Positions 25,131 through 33,046 of a stretch of DNA of 37,197 bases are shown here, in pieces. The stretch lies in assembly GCF_001679925.1 (NCBI RefSeq), contig NZ_LYUZ01000099.1, forward strand, positions 1-37,197, given 5' to 3'. Source of the DNA: Leisingera sp. JC1 (GTDB lineage Bacteria; Pseudomonadota; Alphaproteobacteria; Rhodobacterales; Rhodobacteraceae). Each line of letters begins with the position of its first letter. Within the stretch, counting starts at the first letter, position 1. The notes under the pieces were generated by a model. It made no database searches. It was not told the origin of the DNA and worked only from the letters and a program-made list of their open reading frames with translations. Position numbers and translations under genes: made by a program.

Positions 25131-26036
25131 ATGCCCGATATCGCACCTCGCTACTGGCTGATGATTGCCACCCTCGGCTTTGTCTGGGGCGGGACGTTTC
25201 TGCTGATCAAGCTGGCGCTGGACGGGATCACCCCGTTCTGGCTGGCCGCCAGCCGGATCGGCTTTGCCGCGCTGCTGCTGTGCGCGGTCTGGGGCTGGCG
25301 CGGGTTCAAGCTATTCAAAGGTAAGGCCAACTGGCCCTCGCTGATCCTCATCGGCATTCTCAGCACCGCCCTGCCCTTCATGCTGATCAATTGGGGTCAG
25401 CAGCATGTCTCCTCCGGCTTCACCGGCGTCAGCATGGCCGCAATCCCGCTGATGGTGCTGCCGCTGGCGCATGTCTTTGTGCCGGGCGAGCAGATGACCC
25501 TGCGCCGCCTCATCGGCTTCTGCATCGGCTTTGCCGGCGTCGCGCTGCTGATCGGCGGCAAGGCATTTGAAACCAGCGGCGCCGAACTGGAGGCCTATGG
25601 CCGCGCCGCCTGCCTGGCTGCCGCAGCCTGCTACTCGGTCAGCTCTATCCTGACCCGCCGTCTGCCGCCCGCCGACCCGGTCGGACTGGCGGCCATCTTC
25701 CTGGTGATCGGCTGTTTCATCATCTTCCCGACCGCCTGGGCCGCAGAAGGCCCGCCAGTGATGCCGGACACCCGGACCCTGCTGATCGCCGCTGTCCTCG
25801 GCTTGATCCCGACAGCCGCTGCCAACCTGCTGCGCGTCATCGTGGTGCGCGAGGCCGGCCCCACCTTCATGACCCTCACCAATTACCAGGTGCCGGTCTG
25901 GGCGGTGGTGCTGGGCGCGGTGTTCCTGGGCGAGGAGCTGCCGCCCTCGATGCTGCTGGCAATGGTGATGATCCTGGGCGGTCTCGGCCTCAGTCAGTTC
26001 GGCAGGCTCAGCCGCCTGTTCGGCAAAGGGGGCTGA
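25131..26036 (+). CDS. EamA/DMT-family transporter (second of tandem pair)
   Basis: A 301-residue membrane protein starting at ATG 25131, which has AAGAGGA before it. It has about ten membrane segments, from LMIATLGFVWGGTFLLIKLA to PPSMLLAMVMILGGLGLSQF, with two EamA repeats. It is a paralogue of the preceding transporter and most likely arose by tandem duplication, with clear divergence since. The substrate is unknown. It converges on glmM, and a GC-rich hairpin (about 26027-26046) spans its stop codon. Confidence 0.9.
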   Translation: MPDIAPRYWLMIATLGFVWGGTFLLIKLALDGITPFWLAASRIGFAALLLCAVWGWRGFKLFKGKANWPSLILIGILSTALPFMLINWGQQHVSSGFTGVSMAAIPLMVLPLAHVFVPGEQMTLRRLIGFCIGFAGVALLIGGKAFETSGAELEAYGRAACLAAAACYSVSSILTRRLPPADPVGLAAIFLVIGCFIIFPTAWAAEGPPVMPDTRTLLIAAVLGLIPTAAANLLRVIVVREAGPTFMTLTNYQVPVWAVVLGAVFLGEELPPSMLLAMVMILGGLGLSQFGRLSRLFGKGG

Positions 26037-26046
26037 ACGCCCCCCT
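26027..26046. terminator. Hairpin at the convergent EamA/glmM junction
   Basis: GGGGGC-TGAAC-GCCCCC overlaps the stop codon of the second EamA gene and lies a few bases before the end of glmM. There is no T-run on either side, so its role as a terminator is tentative. Confidence 0.35.
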
Positions 26047-26051
26047 CCCGA

Positions 26052-27398
26052 CTAGCCCTCGACCGCCGCCTCAACCGCGGCAACCACACTGTCGACCGCC
26101 AGCGTCATCAGCTCGGCATCCTCGCTCTCCGCCATCACCCGCACCAGCGGTTCGGTCCCGGACTTGCGGATCAAGAGGCGCCCCTGGCCGTCCAGCATCT
26201 TCTCAGCCGCGGCAATCGCCTCCTGCACACGCGCATCCTCCAGCGGCACCTGGCCCGCCTGGAACCGCACATTGCGCAGCCGCTGCGGCACGGTCTCAAA
26301 CTGATGCGCCAGCTCTGACGCCTTCCGGCCGGTCTGCACCATCGCCGCCAGGAAATGCAGCCCCGCCATCAGCCCGTCGCCGGTGGTGGCATAGTCGCTC
26401 ATCACGATATGGCCGGATTGTTCGCCGCCCAGGTTGAACCCGCCCTCGCGCATCCGTTCCACCACATAGCGGTCGCCCACGGCCGTGCGCTCCAATCCCA
26501 GGCCCTTGCCCTCAAGGAAGCGCTCGAGACCGAGGTTCGACATCACGGTTGCAACCAGCGCGCCGCCGGTCAGAAGACCTTCTTCGGCCCAGCGGCTGGC
26601 CAGCAGCGCCATCAGCTGGTCGCCGTCCGCCACGGTGCCGGTCTCATCGATCAGGATCACCCGGTCGGCATCGCCATCCAGACAGATCCCGACATGCGCC
26701 CCATGCGCCACCACCGCCTCAGCCGCGGCCTGCGGATGGGTCGAGCCGCAACCGCGGTTGATGTTCAGCCCGTCCGGCGCCACCCCGACCGGGATCACGT
26801 CCGCCCCCAGCTCCCACAGCACTTCGGGCGCGGTCCGGTGCGCCGCGCCATTGGCGCAGTCGATCACCACCTTCAGCCCGTTCAGGCCCAGATTGCGCGG
26901 CAGGGAGCTTTTGACCCGCTCGCCATAGCGGAAGCGCGCATCGTCGATCCGCTTGGCGCGGCCGATGTTGACAGCCTGGGCCGGATCGACCCCTGCCTCG
27001 ACCAGCGCCTCAATCTCCATTTCGGCGCTGTCCGACAGTTTAAATCCGTCGGGGCCGAAGAATTTGATGCCATTATCCTCTGACGGGTTGTGGCTGGCAG
27101 AGATCATCACACCAAGGTCCGCCCGCATCGAGCGTGTCATCAGCCCGACCGCCGGCGTCGGCACCGGACCCAGCAGCAGCACGTTCATGCCGGTCGAGGT
27201 CAGCCCCGCCGTCAGCGCGTTTTCAAACATATAGCCGGACAGCCGGGTATCCTTGCCGATCACCACCCGGTGCACCCCGGTGCCGTCGCGCCGGAAATAA
27301 CGCCCCACGGCTGCCCCAATGCGCAGCGCCATCTCCGCGGTCATGGGATGGATATTGGCCGTGCCGCGCACGCCATCGGTTCCAAAGAGTTTCCGCAT
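26052..27398 (-). CDS. glmM: Phosphoglucosamine mutase
   Basis: GlmM turns glucosamine-6-phosphate into glucosamine-1-phosphate for UDP-GlcNAc, and so for peptidoglycan and lipopolysaccharide. The 448-residue length is normal. The phosphoserine is Ser102 in [13 protein letters not shown], the metal loop is LDGDADRVI near 240, the sugar loop is GGEQSGHIV, and the phosphate-binding loop is [13 protein letters not shown] near the C-terminus. GGAAAG precedes ATG 27398. It is the last gene of folB-folP-glmM, 24 bp after folP. Confidence 0.98.
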   Translation of the reverse strand: MRKLFGTDGVRGTANIHPMTAEMALRIGAAVGRYFRRDGTGVHRVVIGKDTRLSGYMFENALTAGLTSTGMNVLLLGPVPTPAVGLMTRSMRADLGVMISASHNPSEDNGIKFFGPDGFKLSDSAEMEIEALVEAGVDPAQAVNIGRAKRIDDARFRYGERVKSSLPRNLGLNGLKVVIDCANGAAHRTAPEVLWELGADVIPVGVAPDGLNINRGCGSTHPQAAAEAVVAHGAHVGICLDGDADRVILIDETGTVADGDQLMALLASRWAEEGLLTGGALVATVMSNLGLERFLEGKGLGLERTAVGDRYVVERMREGGFNLGGEQSGHIVMSDYATTGDGLMAGLHFLAAMVQTGRKASELAHQFETVPQRLRNVRFQAGQVPLEDARVQEAIAAAEKMLDGQGRLLIRKSGTEPLVRVMAESEDAELMTLAVDSVVAAVEAAVEG

Positions 27399-27422
27399 TA
27401 TGCTTTCCTGCCTAAAAAGGCC

Positions 27423-28418
27423 TTACCGGACCGCCTGCCAAAGCCGCAGGGCCTGAACCGTCTCAGCCACGTCATGCACCCGCAGGAATTGCACGCCTTG
27501 CGCCAGCGCTGCAAGCCCTACCGCAATCGACCCCGGCGCCCGGGCATCCGCACGCGGCGCTTCGCCGATGGTGCCGATGAATTTCTTGCGGGATACCCCC
27601 AGCAGCACCGGGCAGCCAAGCCCGTGAAACAGGCTGAGATTGCGCAGAAGCGTCAGGTTATGCTCCTGCGTCTTGCCGAACCCGATGCCCGGGTCGACCA
27701 CGATCTGCTCGCGCACCACGCCAATGGCTTCCAGCCGGTCGATCTGGTCGCTAAGGAAGTCATAGACATCCAGCAGCACATTTCCGTATTGCGGATCATC
27801 CTGCATGGTGGCCGGATCGCCCTGGGCATGCATGATGCAGACCGGCACGCTGGCCTGCGCCGCCAGGGGCGCCAGGGCCGGATCAAAGGTGAAGCCGGAG
27901 ACATCATTCAGCAGGTTCGCCCCCGCCTCCAGCGCTTCCATGCCCACCGTGGCCTTGCGGGTGTCAATGGAGACCGGCACCGGGCACTCCGCGCGAATGG
28001 CCGCGATCACCGGGGCCGTGCGCTCGATTTCCTCGGCCTCGGGCACCTCAGCAGCCCCGGGCCGTGTGGACTCGCCGCCCACGTCGATGATCGTTGCGCC
28101 ATCGGCCACCATCTGCAGCGCCGCGGCCTTCCCAGCCTCGGCACCGGCATGTTTGCCGCCGTCCGAGAAACTGTCCGGCGTCACATTCAGAATGCCCATG
28201 ATCTGCGGCTGGGTCATATCCAGACCGGCGATCGACGCGCGCCGCGCGCTCAGGCGGCGGCGCTCCATCTCAGGCACCAGACCGGCAGGCACAATCCGCG
28301 GCGGCGCATCGCGGCTGAGGATCTCAACCTCGGTGAACCACAAGGCACTGCCTGCCAGCGGAACCGCGCCTTCGGGGCGCGCCTCGCCGTGCTGAACCAA
28401 CGGCCGGTAATATGTCAC
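27423..28418 (-). CDS. folP: Dihydropteroate synthase
   Basis: FolP condenses dihydropterin pyrophosphate with p-aminobenzoate in folate synthesis and is the sulfonamide target. It has 331 residues, longer than the usual 270-290, because about 70 residues (WFTEVEILSRDAPP and onward) precede the core. Core motifs are GILNVTPDSFSDGG at 75-88, DVGGESTRPGA, LNDVSGF, the DPGIGFGKT loop and GVSRKKFIG. The start is GTG 28418, overlapping the folB stop as GTGA, so translation is coupled. Confidence 0.96.
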   Translation of the reverse strand: MTYYRPLVQHGEARPEGAVPLAGSALWFTEVEILSRDAPPRIVPAGLVPEMERRRLSARRASIAGLDMTQPQIMGILNVTPDSFSDGGKHAGAEAGKAAALQMVADGATIIDVGGESTRPGAAEVPEAEEIERTAPVIAAIRAECPVPVSIDTRKATVGMEALEAGANLLNDVSGFTFDPALAPLAAQASVPVCIMHAQGDPATMQDDPQYGNVLLDVYDFLSDQIDRLEAIGVVREQIVVDPGIGFGKTQEHNLTLLRNLSLFHGLGCPVLLGVSRKKFIGTIGEAPRADARAPGSIAVGLAALAQGVQFLRVHDVAETVQALRLWQAVR

Positions 28419-29335
28419 AGTTGTGCTTGCTCCACGCTGACGGCCCGCAAGGGGACACCGGGATTATCAGGCAAATCCCCGCCAAGCACAATCATCTCGC
28501 CAGCCTCGAACGTCGCCGCAAACCAGGCCGCCAGCGCCACCGAGTTCGAGGGCGGCGCCGAAGGCCCTTCCACTGCATCCAGCACGATCTTGGACGGCGC
28601 CCAGACGCAGATCTGGCCGTTCTTCATCGCCCAATCCAGTTCGGTCCGGGTGGAGACCACAACGCAGCGGTCATCCTTGGCCGCAAGGCGCCAGGCATTC
28701 TGTTCAATCGCCAGCAGGTCGATCCGCCGCTGGGTCCACTTATGCCCCGTCGTGGGGACCGCCAGCGGGTGCGTTCCGACGCACAGGATCAGCGGCCGCT
28801 TGCGGCATTCCATCTGGTCTATCCAGGCGGTCAGGTTTTCACTGTCGATGGCCGCGTTGGACAGGTACATCAGCCGCGGATGCGGGCGGTCCTGCTCGCC
28901 TGCCAGATGGGTGATCTGATCCTTGGAGCGCACCACTTCGACGCCCAGCGCGCCGGGGCCGCGGTCCAGCTTCTCGATCCGCACGAATGCGCGCACCGCC
29001 TGATGCTCCAGCAGGATCCGTTCGGCCACCCGTTCCGCCAGCGTCTCCAGCAGGTTCAGCCGCTCCGCCGCCAGTTCATGAGCGATGGCTTCGGTCAGCT
29101 TGTCATAGGACAGGATCCGGTCAACATCGTCGTCCAGATCCTTGGGCAGCGGCGCGATTTCGACCACCACGTTGAAACTGATCCGCTGGGTTGAGCCGCG
29201 CTCCGCCTGGAACGCGCCGATCTCCACTTCGACAGTGTGATCGCGCAGCGAAATCCGGTCCAGCGGGCCGGGCGCGGCAGTGGCCATCGAACGTTCGGAC
29301 GGGTGCGCAAAGGCAAGGCGGATTTCAGAGGGCAT
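28415..29335 (-). CDS. folB: Dihydroneopterin aldolase with an extra C-terminal domain
   Basis: A 306-residue protein, more than twice the usual FolB length of about 120. Residues 26-137 are FolB-like: DRISLRDHTVEVEIGAFQAE, LSYDKL, LLETLAERVAERIL and IEKLDRGPGALGVEVVR are its usual landmarks, including the conserved Glu and Lys positions. Residues 138-306 form a second domain (RLMYLSNAAIDSENLTAWID, PLILCVGTHPL, MIVLGGDLPDNPG) that I do not recognise. No folK is in the operon, so a role in the following step is conceivable but unproven. It is the first gene of folB-folP-glmM. Confidence 0.88.
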   Translation of the reverse strand: MPSEIRLAFAHPSERSMATAAPGPLDRISLRDHTVEVEIGAFQAERGSTQRISFNVVVEIAPLPKDLDDDVDRILSYDKLTEAIAHELAAERLNLLETLAERVAERILLEHQAVRAFVRIEKLDRGPGALGVEVVRSKDQITHLAGEQDRPHPRLMYLSNAAIDSENLTAWIDQMECRKRPLILCVGTHPLAVPTTGHKWTQRRIDLLAIEQNAWRLAAKDDRCVVVSTRTELDWAMKNGQICVWAPSKIVLDAVEGPSAPPSNSVALAAWFAATFEAGEMIVLGGDLPDNPGVPLRAVSVEQAQL

Positions 29336-29433
29336 GGGAAACGGGCCTTTGGCTGGCTGTGTCAGGTGCGGGACCCAACAATAGACTTTCAGCGGCTTCT
29401 TAACAGTCCCGCATACGCCATGCCAGTAGCAGA

Positions 29434-29456
29434 AAGCGGCACCGGGATGCCGCCTT
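29434..29456 (-). terminator. Possible terminator of the cell-wall hydrolase gene
   Basis: On the minus strand, GCGGCA-TCCCGG-TGCCGC followed by TTTCT, just after the SleB-like gene's stop. Short stem with a brief T-run. Confidence 0.5.
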
Positions 29457-29463
29457 CATGCCA

Positions 29464-30120
29464 TCAGTTGCTCATCGCGGTCTGGTAGCGATCGTCGCGG
29501 TAGAACAGATGCACGCCGATGCGCGTAGTGTTTGTGAAGGTGCGGCTCCAGCGCGGCCGCACCGCGGTGGTGTGGTAGTAGGTCGCGCCTGCGGTCAGTT
29601 CCGACTTCAGCCCGTCCAGCGCCGCACGCGCCACCTTGGCCACCCGCTGATACGCTTTCTTCTCGCGGATCACTTCCTCGTAGCCGTCACAAGTGTAGGT
29701 GAACTGGCACTGGTACTTGCGCCCTGTCCCCTGGTTGATCACCCCGCACGGGGTGTTCGGGAACTGTTCGCTCTGGACCCGGTTCAGGATCACTTCGGCC
29801 ACCGCGAACTGGCCTTTCACGGTCTCGCCGCGCGCCTCGAAGTACAGCGCCTCGGCCAGGCAGGCGAACTGTTCGCCACCGGTCGCTTTGGGCTGGGAGT
29901 CCAGCCAGGCTTTTGAGTACTCCACCTGTTGCGTGCCGGTCTTGCGGCTCTTGAACGGATTGGAGCGGAATCCGAAAAATCCGCTGAACTTCCGCGCAGG
30001 TACCGCGTTGAGACTGGCCTGCTCACGCTCGATCAGCGCATCCAGACCGGTTTCGGCAGCAACACTCTTACCCATCGCGATGGTGGCAGCCATCACGGCA
30101 ATCATAGTCAACAATTTCAT
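29464..30120 (-). CDS. Exported SleB/CwlJ-type cell wall hydrolase
   Basis: A 218-residue protein. A signal peptide covers residues 1-22 (MKLLTMIAVMAATIAM, cleaved near AAE), then a basic linker, then a Hydrolase_2 (SleB) domain at about 85-215. Catalytic-type glutamates are seen in CLAEALYFEARGE (Glu90, Glu95), followed by AVAEVILNRV, CQFTYTCDG and ATYYHTTAVRPRWSRT. The family cleaves peptidoglycan, as lytic transglycosylases in spore formers; non-spore-forming alphaproteobacteria carry them for cell-wall turnover. GGGGGAA precedes ATG 30120. It follows ppdK on the same strand after a 172-bp gap. Confidence 0.92.
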   Translation of the reverse strand: MKLLTMIAVMAATIAMGKSVAAETGLDALIEREQASLNAVPARKFSGFFGFRSNPFKSRKTGTQQVEYSKAWLDSQPKATGGEQFACLAEALYFEARGETVKGQFAVAEVILNRVQSEQFPNTPCGVINQGTGRKYQCQFTYTCDGYEEVIREKKAYQRVAKVARAALDGLKSELTAGATYYHTTAVRPRWSRTFTNTTRIGVHLFYRDDRYQTAMSN

Positions 30121-30292
30121 TCAGGGTTCCCCCGTCCTAGCAGCTTGCAACCGGTTACCCCGGCCACATGCGGTCGCAGCCTTTAAAGGAAATGACCCCG
30201 AAGGTCCAGCTTGCCGCCCGGGGGTGCGACAGCATGGTTAACGCATATGCGGGGCCAGAACCTCTTCCAGCAGCTGGATGCCCTGAATTTTC

Positions 30293-32869
30293 CTAATATT
30301 TATGGTAAGTTGGCGCAACCTGTCCGGTTCTGCTGCCAATCGCCAGCTGGGCGGCGGCTAACCGCGCAACCGGAACCCGGAACGGCGAGCACGAAACGTA
30401 ATCAAAGCCCGCGTCACGGCAAAATGCAATCGATTCGGGGTTGCCGCCGTGCTCGCCGCAGATCGACAGCGTAATTTCGCCGTTCTCCGCGCGGCCGCGC
30501 TGAACACCCAGTTTCAGCAGCTCGCCGACCCCGTCGGTATCCAGCACGTGGAACGGATCCTCCGGGAACACCCCCTGGTTCACATATTCCGACATGAACC
30601 GCCCGGCGTCATCCCGCGACAGGCCATAGGTCATCTGCGTGAGGTCGTTGGTGCCGAAGCTGAGAAACGCCGTATGAGGCGAAATCTCCCCCGCCCGCAG
30701 CGCCGCGCGCGGCGTTTCCACCATCACTCCCAGCCGGTAGGTGAAGTCCTCGCCGCGCTCTGACTTCACCGCCGCAGCCACCGCATCGATGCGGGCCTTG
30801 ACCAGCTCCACCTCACGCTTGGCCGAGACCAGAGGGATCATGATTTCCGGCACCACCGGCTCACCCCATTTCGAGGCTTCCAGCGTGGCCTCGAAGATGG
30901 CGCGCGCCTGCATGTCATAGATTTCCGGCACCGTCACGCCCAGCCGCACCCCGCGCAGGCCCAGCATCGGGTTGTACTCGTCCATCTCCTCCACCCGCCG
31001 GGTCACATCGCTGACCGGAATGCCCAAAGCCTCCGACAGCTCGCGCTGGCCGGTCTTGGTGGCGGGCAGGAATTCATGCAGCGGCGGGTCGAACAGGCGG
31101 ATGCAGACCGGCATCCCCTCCATGATCCGGAACAGCTCGCGGAAGTCGTCGCGCTGCATCGGCAGCAGACGCTCGAGCACCGCCTCCCGGCCCGAGGGCG
31201 TCTCGGCAAAGATCATCTCGCGCATCACGGTCAGCCGCCCGGGCTCAAAGAACATATGCTCCGTCCGGCACAGTCCGATGCCTTGAGCGTTGAACTTTCT
31301 CGCCATTTCAGCATCTTCCGGGGTGTCCGCATTGGCCCGGATGCCGATATCGCGGGCCTCGTCGGCCCAGGTCAGCAGCGTCTGCAGCGCCCCGTCCTCA
31401 GCCGCTTCCAGCATCTGCGGCTGGCCTGCCAGCACCTGGCCGCTGCTGCCGTCGATGGTGATGATGTCGCCCGCGTTAAACACGCGGCCGTCTGCGGACT
31501 CCAGCATTTTGCGCTTGCTGTGAAATTTCAAGTTGGAGGCACCGACGATGCACGGCAGGCCCAAACCGCGGCCGATCACCGCCGCATGGCTGGTCATGCC
31601 GCCCTTCTCGGTCAGCACACCCGCCGCCGCATGCATCCCGCGCACGTCTTCGGGAGAGGTCTCCCGGCGTACCAGAATGCAGGGCTCCCCGCGCGCCGCA
31701 CTGGCCTGCGCCCCGGCAGCAGTGAAAACCAGCTTGCCGGTCGCGGCTCCGGGGCTTGCGGCAATGCCGCGCCCGATCACATCACGCTCGGCGTCCGGCG
31801 CCACCTGCCGGTGCAGAAGCTCATTCAGGATATGCGCATCCACGCGCATCAGGGCCTCTTCCTTGGGGATCACCCCGTCCTCGGCCAGCGCAATGGCAAT
31901 CCGCACCGCTGCCTGTGCCGACCGCACCACCCGCACCCCGTCCAGGATATGCACCCGGCCGTTCTCGATGACGAACTCCAGCTGCATTTCCTCGCGCAGC
32001 TTCCGGCGCATCAGCGCTGCGTGGGCCTTCAGGTCCGCAAACGCCTCCGGCGCCAGCTCCTCCAGCGACAGCCCGCGCGCATCCTTGGCAAGGTACATCG
32101 CCTGAACCCCGGCCCCCAGCGCATCGCGCCCCTGGCTCTGGCTCAGGTAGCGCCCGGTCAGCTGCGGCATGCCGGTGGTGGAATTCACCAGCTGCAGGAC
32201 ACCCGATCCGCATTCTCCCTGGCCCACACCGGGGATCATCTCCTGCACCACCAGCCCCAGGCCCGCATCGGCCGGCGCGCCTTTGGCCTGGCGCAACAGC
32301 CGTGCCGAGGTGCCCTCCCAGGCCCGCGCCATTGAGCGCAGCACCGCCGCCAGCTGCTCACCCGGGTCCTGCGGAAACGGCTCATCCGTCTCCGCCTCAT
32401 AGGCATGCAGAATTTCACTCAAAGCATCCGGGCCGCCGTCCTCGACATCGTCGAACACATCCGGATCCAGCCGCGCAACATGCACCGCATAGGATTGCAC
32501 GAACCGCAGATACAGCGCCGCCGCGGCCTCCCGCCCCAGGCTGTCGCAGAGGTCGACATAGCGGGCATCGTTCATGCCGATGTTCAGGATCGCACCGGGA
32601 CCGCCCCAGTCAGGATCTTCCGAGGACGGGCGCACGCACAGCAGCGCCTCCGGGTCGAATTCGGCCAGCACCGCGTTCAGGTCCGGCATCTGCCCTTCGG
32701 CAATGGAGTGCACAGCATCAAACGACAGCGCCACCGTGCGCGGCACCGGCAGGTCCAAGCGCACCAAGCGCTGCAGGCATTTCGCCCGCCCGCCATGGGT
32801 GGCGGTGGCCACCGGCGCGGTGGCAGTGATGAGGCAGGCCTGCGGGGTCTGTTCGAAATCTTTCTGCAC
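30293..32869 (-). CDS. ppdK: Pyruvate phosphate dikinase, divergent N-terminus
   Basis: PPDK interconverts pyruvate, ATP and phosphate with phosphoenolpyruvate, AMP and pyrophosphate, as a gluconeogenic or glycolytic step. The 858-residue length is slightly short. The phospho-carrier His428 is in EKGGMTSHAAVIGRG. The PEP-binding domain shows GLCRTEHMFF, RLFDPPLHEFLP, LRGVRLG, FGTNDLTQMTYGLSRDD and catalytic Cys804 in SICGEHGG. The ATP-grasp region is unusual: VRPSSEDPDWGGPGAILNIG stands where typical enzymes have VRSgArvSMPGMMDTxLNlG. The start is GTG 32869, 10 nt after AAGGAG. Activity is likely, but nucleotide use may differ. Confidence 0.9.
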   Translation of the reverse strand: MQKDFEQTPQACLITATAPVATATHGGRAKCLQRLVRLDLPVPRTVALSFDAVHSIAEGQMPDLNAVLAEFDPEALLCVRPSSEDPDWGGPGAILNIGMNDARYVDLCDSLGREAAAALYLRFVQSYAVHVARLDPDVFDDVEDGGPDALSEILHAYEAETDEPFPQDPGEQLAAVLRSMARAWEGTSARLLRQAKGAPADAGLGLVVQEMIPGVGQGECGSGVLQLVNSTTGMPQLTGRYLSQSQGRDALGAGVQAMYLAKDARGLSLEELAPEAFADLKAHAALMRRKLREEMQLEFVIENGRVHILDGVRVVRSAQAAVRIAIALAEDGVIPKEEALMRVDAHILNELLHRQVAPDAERDVIGRGIAASPGAATGKLVFTAAGAQASAARGEPCILVRRETSPEDVRGMHAAAGVLTEKGGMTSHAAVIGRGLGLPCIVGASNLKFHSKRKMLESADGRVFNAGDIITIDGSSGQVLAGQPQMLEAAEDGALQTLLTWADEARDIGIRANADTPEDAEMARKFNAQGIGLCRTEHMFFEPGRLTVMREMIFAETPSGREAVLERLLPMQRDDFRELFRIMEGMPVCIRLFDPPLHEFLPATKTGQRELSEALGIPVSDVTRRVEEMDEYNPMLGLRGVRLGVTVPEIYDMQARAIFEATLEASKWGEPVVPEIMIPLVSAKREVELVKARIDAVAAAVKSERGEDFTYRLGVMVETPRAALRAGEISPHTAFLSFGTNDLTQMTYGLSRDDAGRFMSEYVNQGVFPEDPFHVLDTDGVGELLKLGVQRGRAENGEITLSICGEHGGNPESIAFCRDAGFDYVSCSPFRVPVARLAAAQLAIGSRTGQVAPTYHKY

Positions 32870-32965
32870 TGCAGCACGTCTCCTTTGCCAGTCACCATAA
32901 GGCCAAGACGCGACGGCGCAAGGGTCTTGTAACAGGGCAGTGACGGATCAGGCGGGCGCAGATAC

Positions 32966-32998
32966 GAAAAACCGGCCTTCCCTTGCGGAAAGGCCGGT
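32966..32998 (-). terminator. Terminator of the glyQ-glyS operon
   Basis: On the minus strand, ACCGGCCTTTCC-GCAA-GGGAAGGCCGGT followed by TTTTT, about 50 bp beyond the glyS stop. Long GC-rich stem with a clear T-run. Confidence 0.9.
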
Positions 32999-33046
32999 GC
33001 CTCCGGCGGGAGTATTTTAGGCAAAGAAGAAGACGGGCGCTGGCGG

